Shown here: piece by piece, positions 1 through 8,800 of the stretch
Position numbering within the stretch: the stretch's first letter is position 1
How the letters are laid out: every line of letters starts with the position of its first letter
Assembly: GCA_964615905.1 (NCBI GenBank)
Contig: CAZTUB010000010.1
Span: 1-64,000 of the forward strand
Length of the DNA stretch: 64,000 bases
From: DATLMR01 sp964615905
GTDB taxonomy: Bacteria; Acidobacteriota; Blastocatellia; UBA7656
Reading direction: 5' to 3'
Made by a program: the position numbers and the translations under genes
Notes under the pieces: model-generated
What the model was told of the DNA's origin: nothing
The model's input: the letters and a program-made list of their open reading frames with translations, nothing else
The model's database searches: none

Positions 1-66
1 CGCTTCACCTTGGACTTTCAATTTAAACCTAAAAACTTGCACATCGCGTTACTAGAAACAGAATAG
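1..66 (+). CDS. C-terminal end of a gene cut by the left edge (tentative)
   Basis: Frame 1 is open from the first base and stops at TAG 64-66. The 21 residues include RFTLDFQFKP and end in LLETE, which is compatible with the end of a protein. A GC-rich stretch with partial inverted symmetry (67-90) follows and could be a terminator stem. The stretch is too short to identify and could be chance. Confidence 0.25.
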   Translation, partial: RFTLDFQFKPKNLHIALLETE

Positions 67-301
67 GGCGGGGTGGGGCTCGCCCCTGCCTCACTAGGCC
101 CGTACATAATATTGAACGAAGCATATGAGCTTCGACTGCGGGCTAATGTGCATGCGCATGTTAGGAACACTACTAGCCGCCTAGAATAATGGATTCTTGC
201 TCAATATATCATGTCGTTGCATATAGCTTGTTCTGTGATATATTGCACACCGATATTTAGCCACCACGAGTGCGGCCGAGTTGCCGGGTTGTAATAAAGC
301 T
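67..301. other. AT-rich intergenic stretch, no gene seen
   Basis: No reading frame with a plausible start and length is visible between the left-edge fragment and the small secreted-protein gene. It contains the GC-rich partial inverted repeat near 67-90 and several AT-rich segments (for example around 230-245). I see no RNA gene. Confidence 0.4.
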
Positions 302-520
302 CTAGGCTCTCATATCAATCCAAAACGCGAATGCTTTTACGAATCTCACAAGCTCAGGAGTCGCGCTTGGTTTTGTTTCTTCTTCTTGTAAGGTTAAGCC
401 CTGATAATGCGATGCCGGGTCATCGCAAGGACACCATCCAAAACCTGGAAAGGTATGGCCTGCCAGGGCAGGAAAGGACAATAGAAGAATGATCGAGCAA
501 ACAGCCACTAATCGTTTCAT
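302..520 (-). CDS. Small secreted or membrane-anchored peptide (72 aa), unknown function
   Basis: The 72-residue product starts with an apparent signal peptide: MKRL followed by a hydrophobic run and an ALAG-like cleavage site near residue 21. A short mature part follows with a CPC motif (WCPCDD) and a weakly hydrophobic C-terminus ending in RA. The ATG at 520 is preceded by a perfect Shine-Dalgarno (AGGAGG, four bases upstream of the ATG), which is the strongest reason to believe the gene. Its start overlaps the start of the divergent TPR gene by 32 bp. Function is unknown. A role as an exported peptide linked to the TPR protein is inference from position only. Confidence 0.6.
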   Translation of the reverse strand: MKRLVAVCSIILLLSFPALAGHTFPGFGWCPCDDPASHYQGLTLQEEETKPSATPELVRFVKAFAFWIDMRA

Positions 521-1481
521 AGTTCCTCCTAGCGGTAATCAGGAGGCATTGTATCAGCACCTACAAAAGGGATTTATTAGCTATGATCTATTAGGCAACA
601 GGCTGATTCATCTTGCAGAACAAGCACGAATGTTGAGGCAGGTAGATGCTCTTTCAGAACTTTCTTTAATCCTTTGTAACTTCCCCGTTGAACACTATCG
701 AATAATCGGCCAATACTACTTCGCTTTAAGTATTTGCCGTAACGGACAAGGAAACTTAGAGCACGCATCAACGATCTTTGAGAAAGTAGCCAGTAACGGC
801 CCGGTGAAATATAGAGCAGAAGCAATGCTCTCTCTCGCAGCAATATCTTGGATAGAGCAACAACCAGAAGAGATTATTAGATACTGCCTGGAAGCATCCA
901 TGGTTGGAAACTTCAGCACCTCTATGCAGGCTCTAATGGGAATGGCCGTTGTTAAAAGCCAAGAAGGTTTTCATCTATCTGCGCTAAACGACCTTGAGAA
1001 GCTTTACCCACTCTTTAGGAGTGCTTCACCGTATTACTATTTTAAATATCTAAACTCATACGCAGTAGAACTAAGCGAAGTAGGGCGGCTGCAAGAGGCA
1101 GGAAATGTATCACAGTTAGTAATAGATTCTCCTTTCATCCAATATTATCCAGAATGGCAAGAGACGCATTCAGAAATTAAACGGAAGCAGTACAAGAGGC
1201 GTTCGACCGTCTCCGTCTCTATTCCTAAGTCTAAGCCCACACCCAAAGCTAAGCCAGTAAAAGAGCCGAACCTTGCCAGGATACTCAAGTTCCCTCAACC
1301 AAAGGCCAAAGAACTTTATAAGGGTATGGAGATGCCTGCCCTGACACCTATTCAATGGCTCGCCGCTATGCTCAAGACAAAGTATGGACCATTTATAGAA
1401 CTCTTTATACCAGACGCAGACGACGATATAGACCGCTTCTGTGATGCCTACCTTGATCTGGTCATAAATTTTTACGAGTAG
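489..1481 (+). CDS. TPR-like repeat protein, cytoplasmic (330 aa)
   Basis: The protein has no signal peptide. Residues ~25-225 form helix-turn-helix repeats of TPR character, with segments such as LLGNRLIHLAEQARML, YYFALSICRNGQGNLEHA and MALAAISW-type helices. A basic, proline/lysine-rich linker (~235-275) and a C-terminal segment ending in an acidic patch (PDADDDIDRFCDAYLDLV) follow. TPR proteins mediate protein-protein or peptide binding, and nothing here points to an enzyme. The ATG at 489 has an AAGGA about ten bases upstream. The divergent small secreted gene begins inside this coding region, so an in-frame later start cannot be excluded. The partner is unknown. Confidence 0.7.
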   Translation: MIEQTATNRFIVPPSGNQEALYQHLQKGFISYDLLGNRLIHLAEQARMLRQVDALSELSLILCNFPVEHYRIIGQYYFALSICRNGQGNLEHASTIFEKVASNGPVKYRAEAMLSLAAISWIEQQPEEIIRYCLEASMVGNFSTSMQALMGMAVVKSQEGFHLSALNDLEKLYPLFRSASPYYYFKYLNSYAVELSEVGRLQEAGNVSQLVIDSPFIQYYPEWQETHSEIKRKQYKRRSTVSVSIPKSKPTPKAKPVKEPNLARILKFPQPKAKELYKGMEMPALTPIQWLAAMLKTKYGPFIELFIPDADDDIDRFCDAYLDLVINFYE

Positions 1482-1602
1482 AGAGCTTGAGTTAAAACGG
1501 GCTTGATCTCAATAAGGGAAAAGAATAAAATGCCGCTCAGTCGGAGGGTCACAATCCCAGGTCTACCCTCCGACTTGATGTTCGGGGCAAATCTACCCCA
1601 AA

Positions 1603-2029
1603 TTGTGCAACACACATTTACATCACTACCTACAGCCTCTAGTCCAGCGTCTTGTTAATCTCAGCCACCAGGATGCTGCCGATCTGGCCTACCAAGCCAC
1701 GCAGGATGATCCAGACAGCCTGATCCTATTGCTAATGGGTATCATGGAACTGAGAAGCCCGCTAGAGATAGATACGCTGATAGATTCCAATAAGCGCGCA
1801 AGACCTACGAAGTTTCATTGGTGGCTTACGGCAAGGCGATAGGGGCTTGTACGTCAGCACCGGGGGCTTTACTAAGGATGCAAAGTACGAGGCTGACCGA
1901 TCTAATATTCCGGTGACTTTGATCGACCTGGATGAGCTTGCGACTCTTGTAGTGACTCACTACGAGAATTTCGATTTGGAAGGCCGCGCATTGATCTCGT
2001 TGATCAGGGTCTACTGGCCCGCCGAGTAG
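1603..2029 (+). pseudogene. Remnant of an Mrr-type restriction endonuclease gene
   Basis: From about 1784 to the stop at 2029 the frame reads a typical C-terminal part of Mrr-family restriction proteins: LRSFIGGLRQGDRGLYVSTG, then IPVTLIDLDELATLVVTHYE and a VYWPAE end. This part has no start codon of its own, and TAG at 1781-1783 closes the same frame upstream. The preceding 60 codons (from GTG 1603) lie in another frame and do not resemble the catalytic Mrr core. The catalytic N-terminal region is therefore missing and the gene is broken. Mrr enzymes cleave modified DNA; this copy cannot. Confidence 0.6.
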
Positions 2030-2039
2030 TAGGAGCTTT

Positions 2040-2522
2040 ATGGTTTCAAACTTTGACGCTTTGAAAGTGGAGAGAAAAACTGGAAACGAGCCTTTCCTTA
2101 TCTCAAACCGCCCAGCGGGTTTCAACCTACTCTCTTTCTGGCAATGGCTCGCATCCGACCTTGTTGATAACGCGCTACGTGGAGCACTCGCCGAGTATAT
2201 AGTCCCTTACGATTTGGCAATTGCAAACGGCACAAGGCCGGGATGGAACGCCTACGATTTGATTACTCCTGATGGGATAAAAGTCGAGGTCAAATCCGCC
2301 GCTTACCTCCAAACTTGGAAACAATCTGCACCCTCGAATATTTGCTTCGACGTTCGACCGACCTACGGCTGGGACACATCTACTAATACGATGAGTGTAG
2401 AGCGCAATAGGCATGGCGATGTGTACCCGTTCTGCCTGCTGGCCACTCAGACAAAGCGACGTCTGTTGCCTCAATTATCAGCTAGTCCTGTCACCAATGG
2501 GTCAGTAGGCTTTTGCAAGTAA
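2040..2522 (+). pseudogene. Truncated PD-(D/E)xK-like nuclease-family protein, probably frameshifted
   Basis: The 160 codons contain the core LRGALAEYIV..., AYDLITPDGIKVEVKSAAYL and DVYPFCLLA. The D...EVK arrangement resembles PD-(D/E)xK nucleases. Family members, as I remember them, continue after CLLA with HxDKAT and a further C-terminal part. That HSDKAT string is present here in another frame (around 2450-2470), after which the match ends. The present product therefore has a wrong, short C-terminus. It begins ten bases after the Mrr remnant stops, so the two look like a decayed restriction-type cassette. Assignment to a nuclease fold is by motif only. Confidence 0.5.
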
Positions 2523-2637
2523 AGCCGATTGAATTATGATTATTTGCGGTTCGCCCGCTTCGCGAGAGCTTAATAACGCACGTTGAAGGGTGATGCTCAG
2601 GGCTGAGTTTGGGCTTCACGCTCGACTTGTGCGGGGA

Positions 2638-4614
2638 CTAACCTTCGGGATTTGGTGTTAAGCGATACCCTCCGCCGGGATGCGTAAATAAGAAGCGCGG
2701 GTTATCAGCATCATCTCGGATAATTCTACGCAATCTATTGATGGCCGTGTTCAACCTGCTGATCTGACTGCGATCCCATTCATCATACTTTATGCCAAAA
2801 ACCTCTTCGATCAACTCTCGCCGAGACCGCAATTGGTTGGGATGATCGTAAAGGTTGCATAGCAGGCTATAGCTGTTGCCTCTAAGCCTTACCTGTTTGC
2901 CCTCTACCCACACGGCCTGGTTGGCCTTATCAATTCGAATCCCTTTCTCCTTTGGCTCGCTATTTATACCTACCTCTTGCAGGCTCTCCAGTATTTCGCC
3001 GGAGATCATCGTGGCGGCCATTAGCATGTGGGCCTGGTATACAAGCTCAACCTCTAAGAGCCTCGTCCGGGTTGAAAGTTTAGCCTGCACAATGCGGCTG
3101 GCAGCCTGGTAAAGGATTCCCGCATGGTAGGGCAAATAGTCTTTGCCAACCGTACGCGCCGCCAGAGAGCGAATCACCTTTATGGCTTTCAGGGGTTTCC
3201 TTAATGGCGGTTCAACATCATCGATATCCAAGTTATTGAAATCCCCGCTCACCAAGTGCTGTTCCATTTCATATATCCAATACAGATTACTCGTCTCTAC
3301 CCAATCAAAACGGATGGCAGCTTCTAGAGATACATAATTCCATAAAATCGGCGCGCTACCTGAGTTGATAAAATCCGTCAACCAGGCTTGGCCGCTTTTG
3401 TCTACCAGAATGTTATCCCCGGAAAGCGTTCCGGGCGAGCTTATCAAGACCGCAGGGTCTCCGATGTCAAAAGTTTGATTAAGCAATATTGCAGGATCGG
3501 GGTAAGAAACCGAGTGGCCGTCAAACCGCATATTTAATTTTCCAGAGCCGTAATCGATTTTAAGGCCGACCCTTAGGGCCTGTTTAATGAGCGCCCGCAC
3601 GGATGCCTCGAATCCATTCTTTCCAGTAAGCTCAGACGACAAGCCGAGCAGGCGACGATAGACCTCATCTAGTGATTTGCTCTCGTCGACAATGCTCTTG
3701 CCTTGATGCCATTCTGCGAGGGTCTTCTCGATTACCTTGCGCAGGACAGAATTAAATACTCTATCCGGTTCTGTCCGGTATGCTTCTAGGAGCGAATATG
3801 TATTCTCAAGGTCAGCGCCCGCAAGTACGTATACATTTGCGGCAAGGTTAATCGTTTCACTCGATTTATCAAGTATGGTTGATGTCTGCCCTGGCGGCGG
3901 GGCAAACATTTTGTACCGGGACGCTTCTTCATTTAGGGCCGCTTTCTGTCCACAAACGACAACCGTAGACCTGGGCGGATGCTCTTTTGTAAACTTAAAT
4001 ACAGCCAGCGCCGTACATCCCGGTCGTTGCCATAGCAGGCGATCAATTATGATCTGCTCGTCCTTGAAGTACAGGCGTCGAAACAACGTCTCAAGCTCTT
4101 CGGCGCGGGCCAAGAGCCTTTTCCCGTCATATTCCGGATCGATGAGGTTCGAAATGTGTAAGAAGGTAATCGGTTTGCGATCATTAAATTCGATAGATAA
4201 ATTCTGATTTACGCGCGCGCTTTCGGAGTAAGCTTTCTCTATTGCGCGAATCATCGCTTCCGGCTCCTCTTTTTTGGCCAAGAAATCCACGGCAGGCGGC
4301 AGTGAATCCAATACGGGGCCTAGCGCTTCGCGTACATGCTCGTAAGTAGGGTGGGCTGTGAGGATGATCTTCGGTACGGAGCGGTAAGCCGGGTCTTTTG
4401 CCAGATCTAACCCGCTAGTATCATTTGAATCAAGATCGTCTTCCAGGCGGATATCGAAAACAGCAATATCTACGAGTTCATCTCGCAGAATTCTTTTGGC
4501 TTCTTCGACAGAGCTAGCTCGGAGGATTGCATAGCCGGCTCTTTCAAGAAGCTCTGAGCGAATCTTAAGGAAGAGAGGATTATTATCGGCAAAGAGAATG
4601 CGCAGACGTGACAC
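2638..4614 (-). CDS. Receiver - pseudophosphotransferase - winged-helix response regulator (658 aa)
   Basis: Three parts are visible. Residues 1-130 are a CheY-like receiver (ILFADNNPLF acidic pair, phospho-acceptor Asp in VFDIRLE, Thr in IILTAHP, Lys in FLAKKEEP). Residues ~150-530 resemble an aminoglycoside-phosphotransferase/TCAD9-like kinase fold, with GDNILVDKSG and WLTDF retaining the Asn and metal Asp. The expected catalytic HGD motif reads SPGT, so phosphotransfer is unlikely. Residues ~555-655 are an OmpR/PhoB-type winged helix ending HPGGGYRLTPN. GTG 4614 has AAGGAGG six bases upstream, located inside the end of the receiver-TIR gene. It is the last gene of the operon and presumably its DNA-binding output. 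Confidence 0.75.
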   Translation of the reverse strand: MSRLRILFADNNPLFLKIRSELLERAGYAILRASSVEEAKRILRDELVDIAVFDIRLEDDLDSNDTSGLDLAKDPAYRSVPKIILTAHPTYEHVREALGPVLDSLPPAVDFLAKKEEPEAMIRAIEKAYSESARVNQNLSIEFNDRKPITFLHISNLIDPEYDGKRLLARAEELETLFRRLYFKDEQIIIDRLLWQRPGCTALAVFKFTKEHPPRSTVVVCGQKAALNEEASRYKMFAPPPGQTSTILDKSSETINLAANVYVLAGADLENTYSLLEAYRTEPDRVFNSVLRKVIEKTLAEWHQGKSIVDESKSLDEVYRRLLGLSSELTGKNGFEASVRALIKQALRVGLKIDYGSGKLNMRFDGHSVSYPDPAILLNQTFDIGDPAVLISSPGTLSGDNILVDKSGQAWLTDFINSGSAPILWNYVSLEAAIRFDWVETSNLYWIYEMEQHLVSGDFNNLDIDDVEPPLRKPLKAIKVIRSLAARTVGKDYLPYHAGILYQAASRIVQAKLSTRTRLLEVELVYQAHMLMAATMISGEILESLQEVGINSEPKEKGIRIDKANQAVWVEGKQVRLRGNSYSLLCNLYDHPNQLRSRRELIEEVFGIKYDEWDRSQISRLNTAINRLRRIIRDDADNPRFLFTHPGGGYRLTPNPEG

Positions 4615-4617
4615 GTT

Positions 4618-5430
4618 TTACCTCCTTACAGGTATGCCTGCGTTTATGATCTCTCTTTTTAGCAGCTCCTGCCACTTATTGGACTTGTTTAAAGGGATAT
4701 AAACTACACCATAATAGTCGGAGGGAAGCTCAACTCCTTCCTGGTAGAGCGCGGCCACCTTCTGGCGGCTAAGCTTTGCTGTGAAGTATCCTAACTCGAA
4801 AATTACATTCTGGCGAGCGCGGAACTTTAACTCTTTGGTACGACCTTTCTGTCTGCCAACGTCATCAGCCGTGAGCAACGCGACAGCGAAGCCTACATTA
4901 GAGTTCCTCTCAAATTTTGAGATGATCGTGTGCCCGCCGCTCGCCTGTTCGTCAAGTATGACCGCCCATAATCCTAGATCCTCGATGAAGCGCGCCACAG
5001 TATCTTTGATCGGGCTGTGCCCATGCACTATGAAAACACGCAGCTTCATAGCCTTTTCGATAGCCTTTAGCAACTCCTCAGGGCCTTCCTTTTTATCTAT
5101 ATAATCAACCGCGAGCGGAAGCCCCTGGAAAGCCCATTGCATAGACTCTCGAAACGTCTCATACGACGGATAGGAAGTTAGAATGATTTTGGGCACATGG
5201 CGGCCAGCCTCTTTGGCAACGGTTATTCCGCTTATGTCAGTTTTGTCGCGAGGTCTCTCCAATCGCATGTCAAGCACGGCGAGGTCCAAATTATCTTCGT
5301 TGAGAATCCTCTTTGCCTCGTCAGGCGTGTAAGCGCTGATAACCGTATAACCGGCATTTTCCAAATGCTTCTTCCAGGTCTTGTGAAATAAGGGCTTATC
5401 ATCGGCGAAAAGAATGGTACCTTTTTTCAC
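4618..5430 (-). CDS. Receiver-TIR fusion protein, predicted NAD-cleaving effector (270 aa)
   Basis: The N-terminal ~125 residues are a canonical receiver: ADDKPLF acidic pair, Asp in LAVLDMRLE, Thr in IILTSYP, Lys in YIDKKEG. Residues ~130-270 match the TIR-like predicted nucleotide-binding family (Pfam PF10137; CAP12/PycTIR-like). They begin LRVFIVHGHS and include VGFAVALLTADDVG and the family signature RARQNVIFELGYF, whose Glu is the expected catalytic residue of TIR NADases. I place the start at GTG 5430 because AAGGAGG lies five bases upstream; a TTG at 5448 opens the same frame. NAD hydrolysis controlled by phosphorylation is inference. The following gene begins three bases after this stop. 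Confidence 0.8.
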   Translation of the reverse strand: MKKGTILFADDKPLFHKTWKKHLENAGYTVISAYTPDEAKRILNEDNLDLAVLDMRLERPRDKTDISGITVAKEAGRHVPKIILTSYPSYETFRESMQWAFQGLPLAVDYIDKKEGPEELLKAIEKAMKLRVFIVHGHSPIKDTVARFIEDLGLWAVILDEQASGGHTIISKFERNSNVGFAVALLTADDVGRQKGRTKELKFRARQNVIFELGYFTAKLSRQKVAALYQEGVELPSDYYGVVYIPLNKSNKWQELLKREIINAGIPVRR

Positions 5431-5512
5431 TTCTGCCTCCTTCCGCAACTAAACTCTCATTAGAGACGCTGCTCATAAAACTTCGTCTTTCTGAATCGCA
5501 AAAAGATTCGTC

Positions 5513-5896
5513 CTATGAAACCTTTTTTAATGACTGTTCCAGAATCGCCCTGAATCTTGAACGGAGGTCGTCGACGGTCATCGGTCTGTGAATGTAATCC
5601 ACCGCCCCGAGTCGAAACGCCTGTCGCGCCTCTTTCCAATCCGGCTTCGCCGTAGCAACAACCACTCTGGTGTCTTTAAGTCTCTTTTCTATTTGCAAGA
5701 ACAGTTCCGACAGATCTTTTATATGAGACGTATCTATTATTATGATCTTATAGCGCTCGTGTTGAATAAGTCGGGAAGCTTTGCCTTCGCCCTCAATGTC
5801 CAGCTTTCCAAGGGGGGCCAGGGCCTCCTCGACTACTCTAAGCCAGGAGCGCTTGCGGGGGTCTGTAATTAGAAGAAAGGGGGATTTCATAGTCAT
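5513..5896 (-). CDS. Stand-alone degenerate receiver-domain protein (127 aa)
   Basis: This is a single CheY-like domain. The phospho-acceptor position is present (KIIIIDTSHI), but the N-terminal acidic pair is reduced to one Asp (LLITDPRK). The usual switch Lys in the (Y/F)(L/I)xKP motif is replaced (DYIHRPMT). That makes it a pseudo-receiver, perhaps a phospho-relay buffer or an adaptor between the kinase and the two receiver-output proteins. Its ATG overlaps the kinase stop codon (ATGA), so it is translationally coupled to the kinase. Confidence 0.7.
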   Translation of the reverse strand: MTMKSPFLLITDPRKRSWLRVVEEALAPLGKLDIEGEGKASRLIQHERYKIIIIDTSHIKDLSELFLQIEKRLKDTRVVVATAKPDWKEARQAFRLGAVDYIHRPMTVDDLRSRFRAILEQSLKKVS

Positions 5897-8800
5897 ACCA
5901 CTCCATCTGCACGCATAGGCTCAAGAGGCAGCCAGACAATTATAGTCGTTCCCTTTGCGCCTGTTGGACCGATTTCAATATCGCCTCCGTAGGTCTGTAC
6001 AATGGCTTGTACCTGCAACAGCCCGATACCCGCACCCTTAGAGCTTTTAATTGCCTTGCTCAAGAGGTCTGGCTGCACATCCGGAGGGATTCCTTTGCCG
6101 TTATCAGTAAATCTAATCTCAACCCGGCCATTTTTCAGACGAGTACTTACACGAAGAATCTTCTTAGGATTGTTAGCCATCGCCTTGACCGCGTTGTGTA
6201 TGATAAAGGCGAAGGCCTGTTTCAACCAGTCAGAACTGGCTATGACAGAGGCTGTCTTTTCCGATTTTGGATCCAATCCAAAGTTTACCGATTTGTATAA
6301 GGGCTTCTCTCGTAGCTCATTCATCTGTTCTGCTATCAGCCTATATAGGGGGACAGACTCGACGCCTTCCTCTCTAGACAGCGGAGCTGTGATCGGGTTC
6401 TTAAGGATTAATTTGGCTGACTCCGAAATCGTTGTAAGATGATCCTCCACCTTCTCTTCTGAGGATTGTGAACTCAATTCCGCCCGCAGAAGCGGGATCG
6501 TATCAACGATTGTGCGAGCGCTAGGGACTATATCGTGCGCCCAGCTAGTGCTGGCCATTCCCGTCCAGGCCAGGGCCGTTCTCGCGACCAGCTTCCCCAT
6601 AGTCTGTTGCAGATTTGCATACGCGCGAGCATTCTGGATGGCTATGCTGGCTTGAGAGGCGAGAGATTCAAGCGTGCGCGCGTCTTCGTTATCAAAGGCG
6701 TTAAAGTCCGGATGCTCTACATTGATCACCCCGATCACTGTATCGTTTTTTATGATCGGAACGACTATCTCAGAGTTAATGATGCGAAGGAACTTTATAT
6801 AATCGGGATCATTCTTCACGTCGCCGACTATCTGCGTTCTCTTCTCCTTGATAGCCCGCCCTATTATCCCCATGCGATTGTCAATGCCTTTGTTCAAGTC
6901 TATGCCCGGCGTCAACTTGGGACGCCTTGTCAACAGAGGTCCGTCCGAGCGAGTCACCGCAAGCGTGATTGTCATCCCTTCTACTGTCTTAACATCAACA
7001 AAGCACCTCTTGAGGCCTTTGTTACTTGCCAGATTCCAGACTTGCTCGGCAATCCGTTTCAATATCTCAACCTCATCGAGCGAGCCTGCCACGGCCTTGC
7101 CTGCCTCATACAGCGCCTGTAATTGATTGGCTCGACGTTGCTGCTGCTCGTAGAGTTGACCATTGCGTATTGCCACGGCTGCTTGATGAGCCAGCAACTC
7201 TATATTCTTTCTCTCTTCCTGTGTAAACCGGTGGTGTGTTCGATAGTTTACAAACATTATGCCCACTTTTTCATCCCCTATTATCAATGGAATCACTACG
7301 CAGGAAGCTATCTTTTCATCCTTAGTAAATCGGCTCTCACTCAAGACCGGGTGAGTTGAGGTGTCACTGACGACCAGAAGAGTCGTTCGCCTCAGCGACT
7401 TGTAGATTATCGAATTGGCCTCTATCTTCTGGAGCTGGCGTGTGCGGTTGCGATATTTGACGCCTGTCATAACAGGCTCGTGGCTGAGCCTTCCCTTGTC
7501 GGGCGAGTATACGTACAGAGTCACTGCGTCGCAGTCGAGCGTGCTTTTTGTGCCTTCGACCACTGATTGGAGGGTGCTATCGATGTCTTCATTTTCGAGC
7601 GTTGTTAGTTTGGCGACCAGATTGGCCGTGTCGCGGGCTTTGTTGACCTGCTCAAGCAGCTTCGCTCGCTTCAGCGCCAGCGCCGCTTGATGCGCAAACG
7701 CCCGTGCCGCTTCCTGTTCTTCCTCGCTAAAGCTGCGCGGGCGGTGGTAATTAATATATATTACACCCAGCTTGTCTCTGCCTGTCGTCAGCGCAATTCC
7801 TAAGAACCGTCGGGCCTTTATACGACCGAGCATCCTGCGCGCATGGGCCTCCAGGTGAGGCCCCTCGTCTTTCTTGCGAAGGTCTTTTACTTGTATAAAC
7901 CCTTGGGAGAATAGCTGGTAGGCTGTGCCGGAGGGGCGCGGAGCTATCCTCTTGAGGTTTTCCCATTCGTCTTTACTGATACCCGCGGCCTTTGAGATAT
8001 CGGGCAGAAAACGGCCTCTGATATTATCGTAGTACCAGAATACGACTGAATCCGCTTGCAGCGCAACGCACGCGCTCAGCACGATCTGATTTATAACGTC
8101 CTGAGGTTCAGTCTTGCTCACTAGCGCCTCGGCGCCCATTCTCATGCGCTTCAAATCTTCGACACGTTTAGCGCTGTCATAGGCTATGGCCGCCTGATTG
8201 ACGTACAGTTGTAAGGCGTCGATCTCAGATTGTGAGAAGCGGTGACGTTCAGCGTAGTGTATCCAGACCACACCGATTCGCTCGCCCTGCAATGACAGCG
8301 GCAGGCATAGCGCCGCCGCTACTTTATACCTTCTGAACATTATCGGATTAAATCTTTCACGATCTCTTAACGTGTCTTCTATAACGACGGGCATGCCCGT
8401 TTTCATGACCTGCATCGAGATGCCATTGGGGCGAATCACCTGTCCGATGTCAGGCTGTCCCTTTGCCCCTGCCGTTATGGGGCTGCGGGCCTGACCGCCT
8501 TCATCTATAAGAACAAGACTAACCCACCAGGCATCAGCAGCCACTTTGGTCTGTGCGACTATGTCCTTCAATAGCCGAGAAGCCTTTCGCGACGACACGA
8601 GCTCGCTGCTGGCCTCAAACGCAGAGCGTAGCTTCTCGCGCGCTGCTTTGGTCTGTTGAAAAAGGCTTATATTGCTGAGCGATGTTTCTACTGTTTTGGT
8701 GAAGGTTAACAGCGATTCGATGTCTACTGGCGTGATGGATGATTGGGTGAATTTATTGTCTGCTACTAGCACCCCTACCGGCATGTCTCTGTCTAATAAA

